From the NCBI RefSeq assembly GCF_028401415.2, contig NZ_CP171821.2:1736001-1800000 (forward strand): DNA of 64,000 nt, in the 5' to 3' direction. Below are positions 62,073 to 64,000 of this stretch, in pieces; the first letter of the stretch is position 1, and every line of letters begins with the position of its first letter. The DNA comes from Glaciecola sp028401415. GTDB taxonomy: Bacteria; Pseudomonadota; Gammaproteobacteria; Enterobacterales; Alteromonadaceae. The notes beneath the pieces are model-generated. The model made no database searches, was not told where the DNA came from, and worked only from the letters and a program-made list of their open reading frames with translations. The position numbers and the translations under genes were made by a program.

Positions 62073-63902
62073 TTATTGCGGTTCTATTTGCCATACAGAC
62101 ACACTACCGGATACTTCGTTACCAACGACTAATAATGCTTCTCCAGTGGGGCTTTCATCTGCATGAATAAAGGTCATGCCTTCAGGCGCAAGATCGCCTG
62201 TAATATCCTCACCTTCCATCACACCTCGGTTGTTAAAGTAGCTTACAAACGCCACATTGTATGGGTTGGTAATGTCATAGGCCATGACTCCGCCCATACG
62301 TTCAAGGCCCACAAAGGCATATTGGCGCCCATCAATTTGTCCAAGAGCTAGGGCTTCAGGCTCTGGTCCTTTCGCATCAGAGCGAGTATCACCTTCGTTT
62401 TCGTCATTGTTATTATTGAAAAGACCACCGTAAATGGAAGCAGTGATTCGCTCCATGTCATCGCCTGAATCAAACACAACTAAACCATTTGTATCCCAGA
62501 TAGTAAAAGAACGTGCACCGTAGGTGTATAACTCGTTATAAGTGCCGCTACCATCGATTGACCCGTCACTTGAACCTTTAAAAGTACTCACTAACAATCG
62601 CCCGATGTCATCATCGTTGTTATTAAGGTAATCAAAATTTGATGCTAGATTTAGGTCTTCAACGCGTATTTCATCAACAAAGGCCAAACAGCCATCATCC
62701 TCATCGAAATCCAATCCGCCCGCTGCAATGCACGCAGCTTCATCTTCAGCATCAAAGAAATACTCTCTTCCGTCACCTTCATTAGCCGTGACAATGAAAT
62801 TAACGCCATTCCAAGTGTAACTATCCACAGTGTCAACTTGATACATGCCAAATAGTCCTGGGTAGTTCTTAAAATTAATACCTCCATCGCGATCAGAAGC
62901 ATCTAGCTGAAGACTACTCCAATGTTTAAAGCCTAAACCAATAACGCTTGCCAATGTGTTATCTGTAAGGTTCACAATTGCCATTGCGTTAGCTTCTTGT
63001 ATGGAAACAAAGGCCAGAGAATCATCTTCACTAATCCCAACATACTCCGGTTCAAGGTCCTTCGCTACGGATGCGGTGTAAGGCGCTCCATTGATGGTGC
63101 GGCCATTTGGGTTTGCAAAAATAGCGCCCTGTGCTTCAAGCTCAGATTGCAGTAAACCTTCGAAGGTGAGCTCGATATGCAAGTCAGCGGGTACGCCGTC
63201 AGTTAGCTCAATAATTGAAATCGAGCCTTCTGGGTCAATACTGTAGTCTCCTGCCGGCTCACCTTCGTTTGCGACAATTGCTTTATTGCCATCATGCGTA
63301 AAGGCGACACTGTCAGGCAAAAAGCCTACTTCAACATTCTTCAGAAACACTGGCGTATCACCAGATACATCGTAAAACGCAACGGCGCCGCGAGTACCCG
63401 TTTCTTCTGCGGCAACAGCGACAGCTAGTACATCATTATTGTTGTCAAAAGCGAGACTGTTGGCTTCTCCAGTTAAGCTACTGGTGCTATTAACATCTAG
63501 TGTGATGGCTGAAGTAAGATTGGTGTTATTGTAAATGCCTTCTGCATCCATCATTAGAGCACCTGCGTCCAAGTTGTTGATATCCATGATTTCTACCACC
63601 ACTGGATCAGCAGCGCTATTAACAGCATACACCCAGCCTTTACTTGCTTGAAAGGCGACTATTTCAGCGGCGCCCTCAGGGTCATCCGGGTTCAATACTG
63701 CTCGACCCAATAAGGTCGTATTCAGTGATGTTGGGGAGTTTGCGCCATCTTGGCCATTTGCCCCAACTGGGCCAGAGACCCCCTCTGCTCCAGCTGGACC
63801 TGTCGCGCCCTGCTCACCATCATCCCCCTCTAAGAAACAACCGGATAGTCCGGCAGATAAACAAGTTATGGTTGCAAGTGATAAAATCTTTTTCATAAAC
63901 AT
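62073..63902 (-). CDS. Choice-of-anchor I lipoprotein with collagen-like segment
   Basis: 609-aa predicted lipoprotein (LSGC, Cys at about residue 22). Residues about 30-55 are a collagen-like run of G-x-x triplets (GEQGATGPAGAEG and on). The rest is a choice-of-anchor I type beta-propeller (ANSLAFDNNNDVLAVAV, AFTHDGNKAIVANEGEP, GPEPEALALGQIDGRQYAFVGLERMGG). These proteins are often surface-anchored or secreted; related domains include alkaline-phosphatase-like proteins. GAAGGA lies 8 nt before the ATG. It is convergent with the amidohydrolase gene. Confidence 0.85.
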   Translation of the reverse strand: MFMKKILSLATITCLSAGLSGCFLEGDDGEQGATGPAGAEGVSGPVGANGQDGANSPTSLNTTLLGRAVLNPDDPEGAAEIVAFQASKGWVYAVNSAADPVVVEIMDINNLDAGALMMDAEGIYNNTNLTSAITLDVNSTSSLTGEANSLAFDNNNDVLAVAVAAEETGTRGAVAFYDVSGDTPVFLKNVEVGFLPDSVAFTHDGNKAIVANEGEPAGDYSIDPEGSISIIELTDGVPADLHIELTFEGLLQSELEAQGAIFANPNGRTINGAPYTASVAKDLEPEYVGISEDDSLAFVSIQEANAMAIVNLTDNTLASVIGLGFKHWSSLQLDASDRDGGINFKNYPGLFGMYQVDTVDSYTWNGVNFIVTANEGDGREYFFDAEDEAACIAAGGLDFDEDDGCLAFVDEIRVEDLNLASNFDYLNNNDDDIGRLLVSTFKGSSDGSIDGSGTYNELYTYGARSFTIWDTNGLVVFDSGDDMERITASIYGGLFNNNNDENEGDTRSDAKGPEPEALALGQIDGRQYAFVGLERMGGVMAYDITNPYNVAFVSYFNNRGVMEGEDITGDLAPEGMTFIHADESPTGEALLVVGNEVSGSVSVWQIEPQ

Positions 63903-64000
63903 TCTTGTTTTCCTTCAGCGTTTATTGGTCTAATTTTTAAGAGCCAAATGCTGAGGCACAGACATGTCAGTTTGGTGAAAATTTTATGATGACTTTGTTA

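Noticed and set aside
63930..64000. Pho box upstream of the choice-of-anchor I gene
   Set aside because: A few TCAT-like half sites are present, but spacing and sequence do not fit the consensus.

Overview
The window looks like chromosomal DNA of a marine gammaproteobacterium of the Alteromonadales (Alteromonas, Glaciecola or Aestuariibacter-like). This is inferred from the gene content: gcvTHP beside a LysR gene, a DUF3718 protein, a DUF3010 protein, a large TonB-dependent receptor, several lipoprotein hydrolases, a PEP-CTERM-type protein and YbiT. Base composition is moderate. I see no rRNA, tRNA, CRISPR array or transposase.

Layout. 1-11 kb: a serine beta-lactamase-like hydrolase, a lipoprotein, a DUF1707/LiaF-like protein, a YtcJ-type amidohydrolase, a TauE/SafE permease, a Tat-exported aminotransferase and a TonB-dependent receptor ending in a clear terminator. 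11-16.5 kb: a Kef-type antiporter, a 132-bp element with perfect 41-bp inverted arms, then a complete bufferin operon (bufA-bufB-bufC-doxX) preceded by a YHS-domain lipoprotein. 16.5-24.9 kb: a VanZ-like membrane protein, an S9 peptidase, an alkyltransferase-like protein, kynureninase, and two alpha/beta hydrolases. The second hydrolase is divergent from a MerR regulator, and a textbook MerR operator lies between them. 25-38 kb: YjbQ, DUF2780, PurT, PhoD, an SrpA-type catalase, IlvD, DUF3010, DUF3718 (with three 13-bp palindromes upstream), CysD without CysN, a sirtuin, YbiT and a DapA-family lyase.

38-44.8 kb is the most unusual stretch. It holds two tandem genes for 40-41 aa peptides with near-identical double-glycine leaders, followed by a two-helix membrane protein that could be the immunity protein. 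They look like a two-peptide bacteriocin/microcin locus. A T4 Imm-family membrane protein lies nearby, with a hydrolase, a 686-aa protein of unknown function, a nested inverted repeat and a PEP-CTERM-type protein.

45-54.2 kb is a defence island: the fused remnants of an HTH gene and an Mrr-like nuclease, then hsdR-hsdM-hsdS followed by an overlapping ATPase/HNH pair resembling Septu PtuA/PtuB. 54.2-64 kb returns to core genome: gcvP, gcvH, gcvT, a divergent LysR gene with a dyad between them, a 56-aa protein, an exported amidohydrolase, and a choice-of-anchor-I lipoprotein with a collagen-like N-terminus.

Starts were moved from the longest reading frame where ribosome-binding sites, signal peptides or overlaps favoured a shorter one. 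Functions rest on recognised motifs and gene order. No database search was run.
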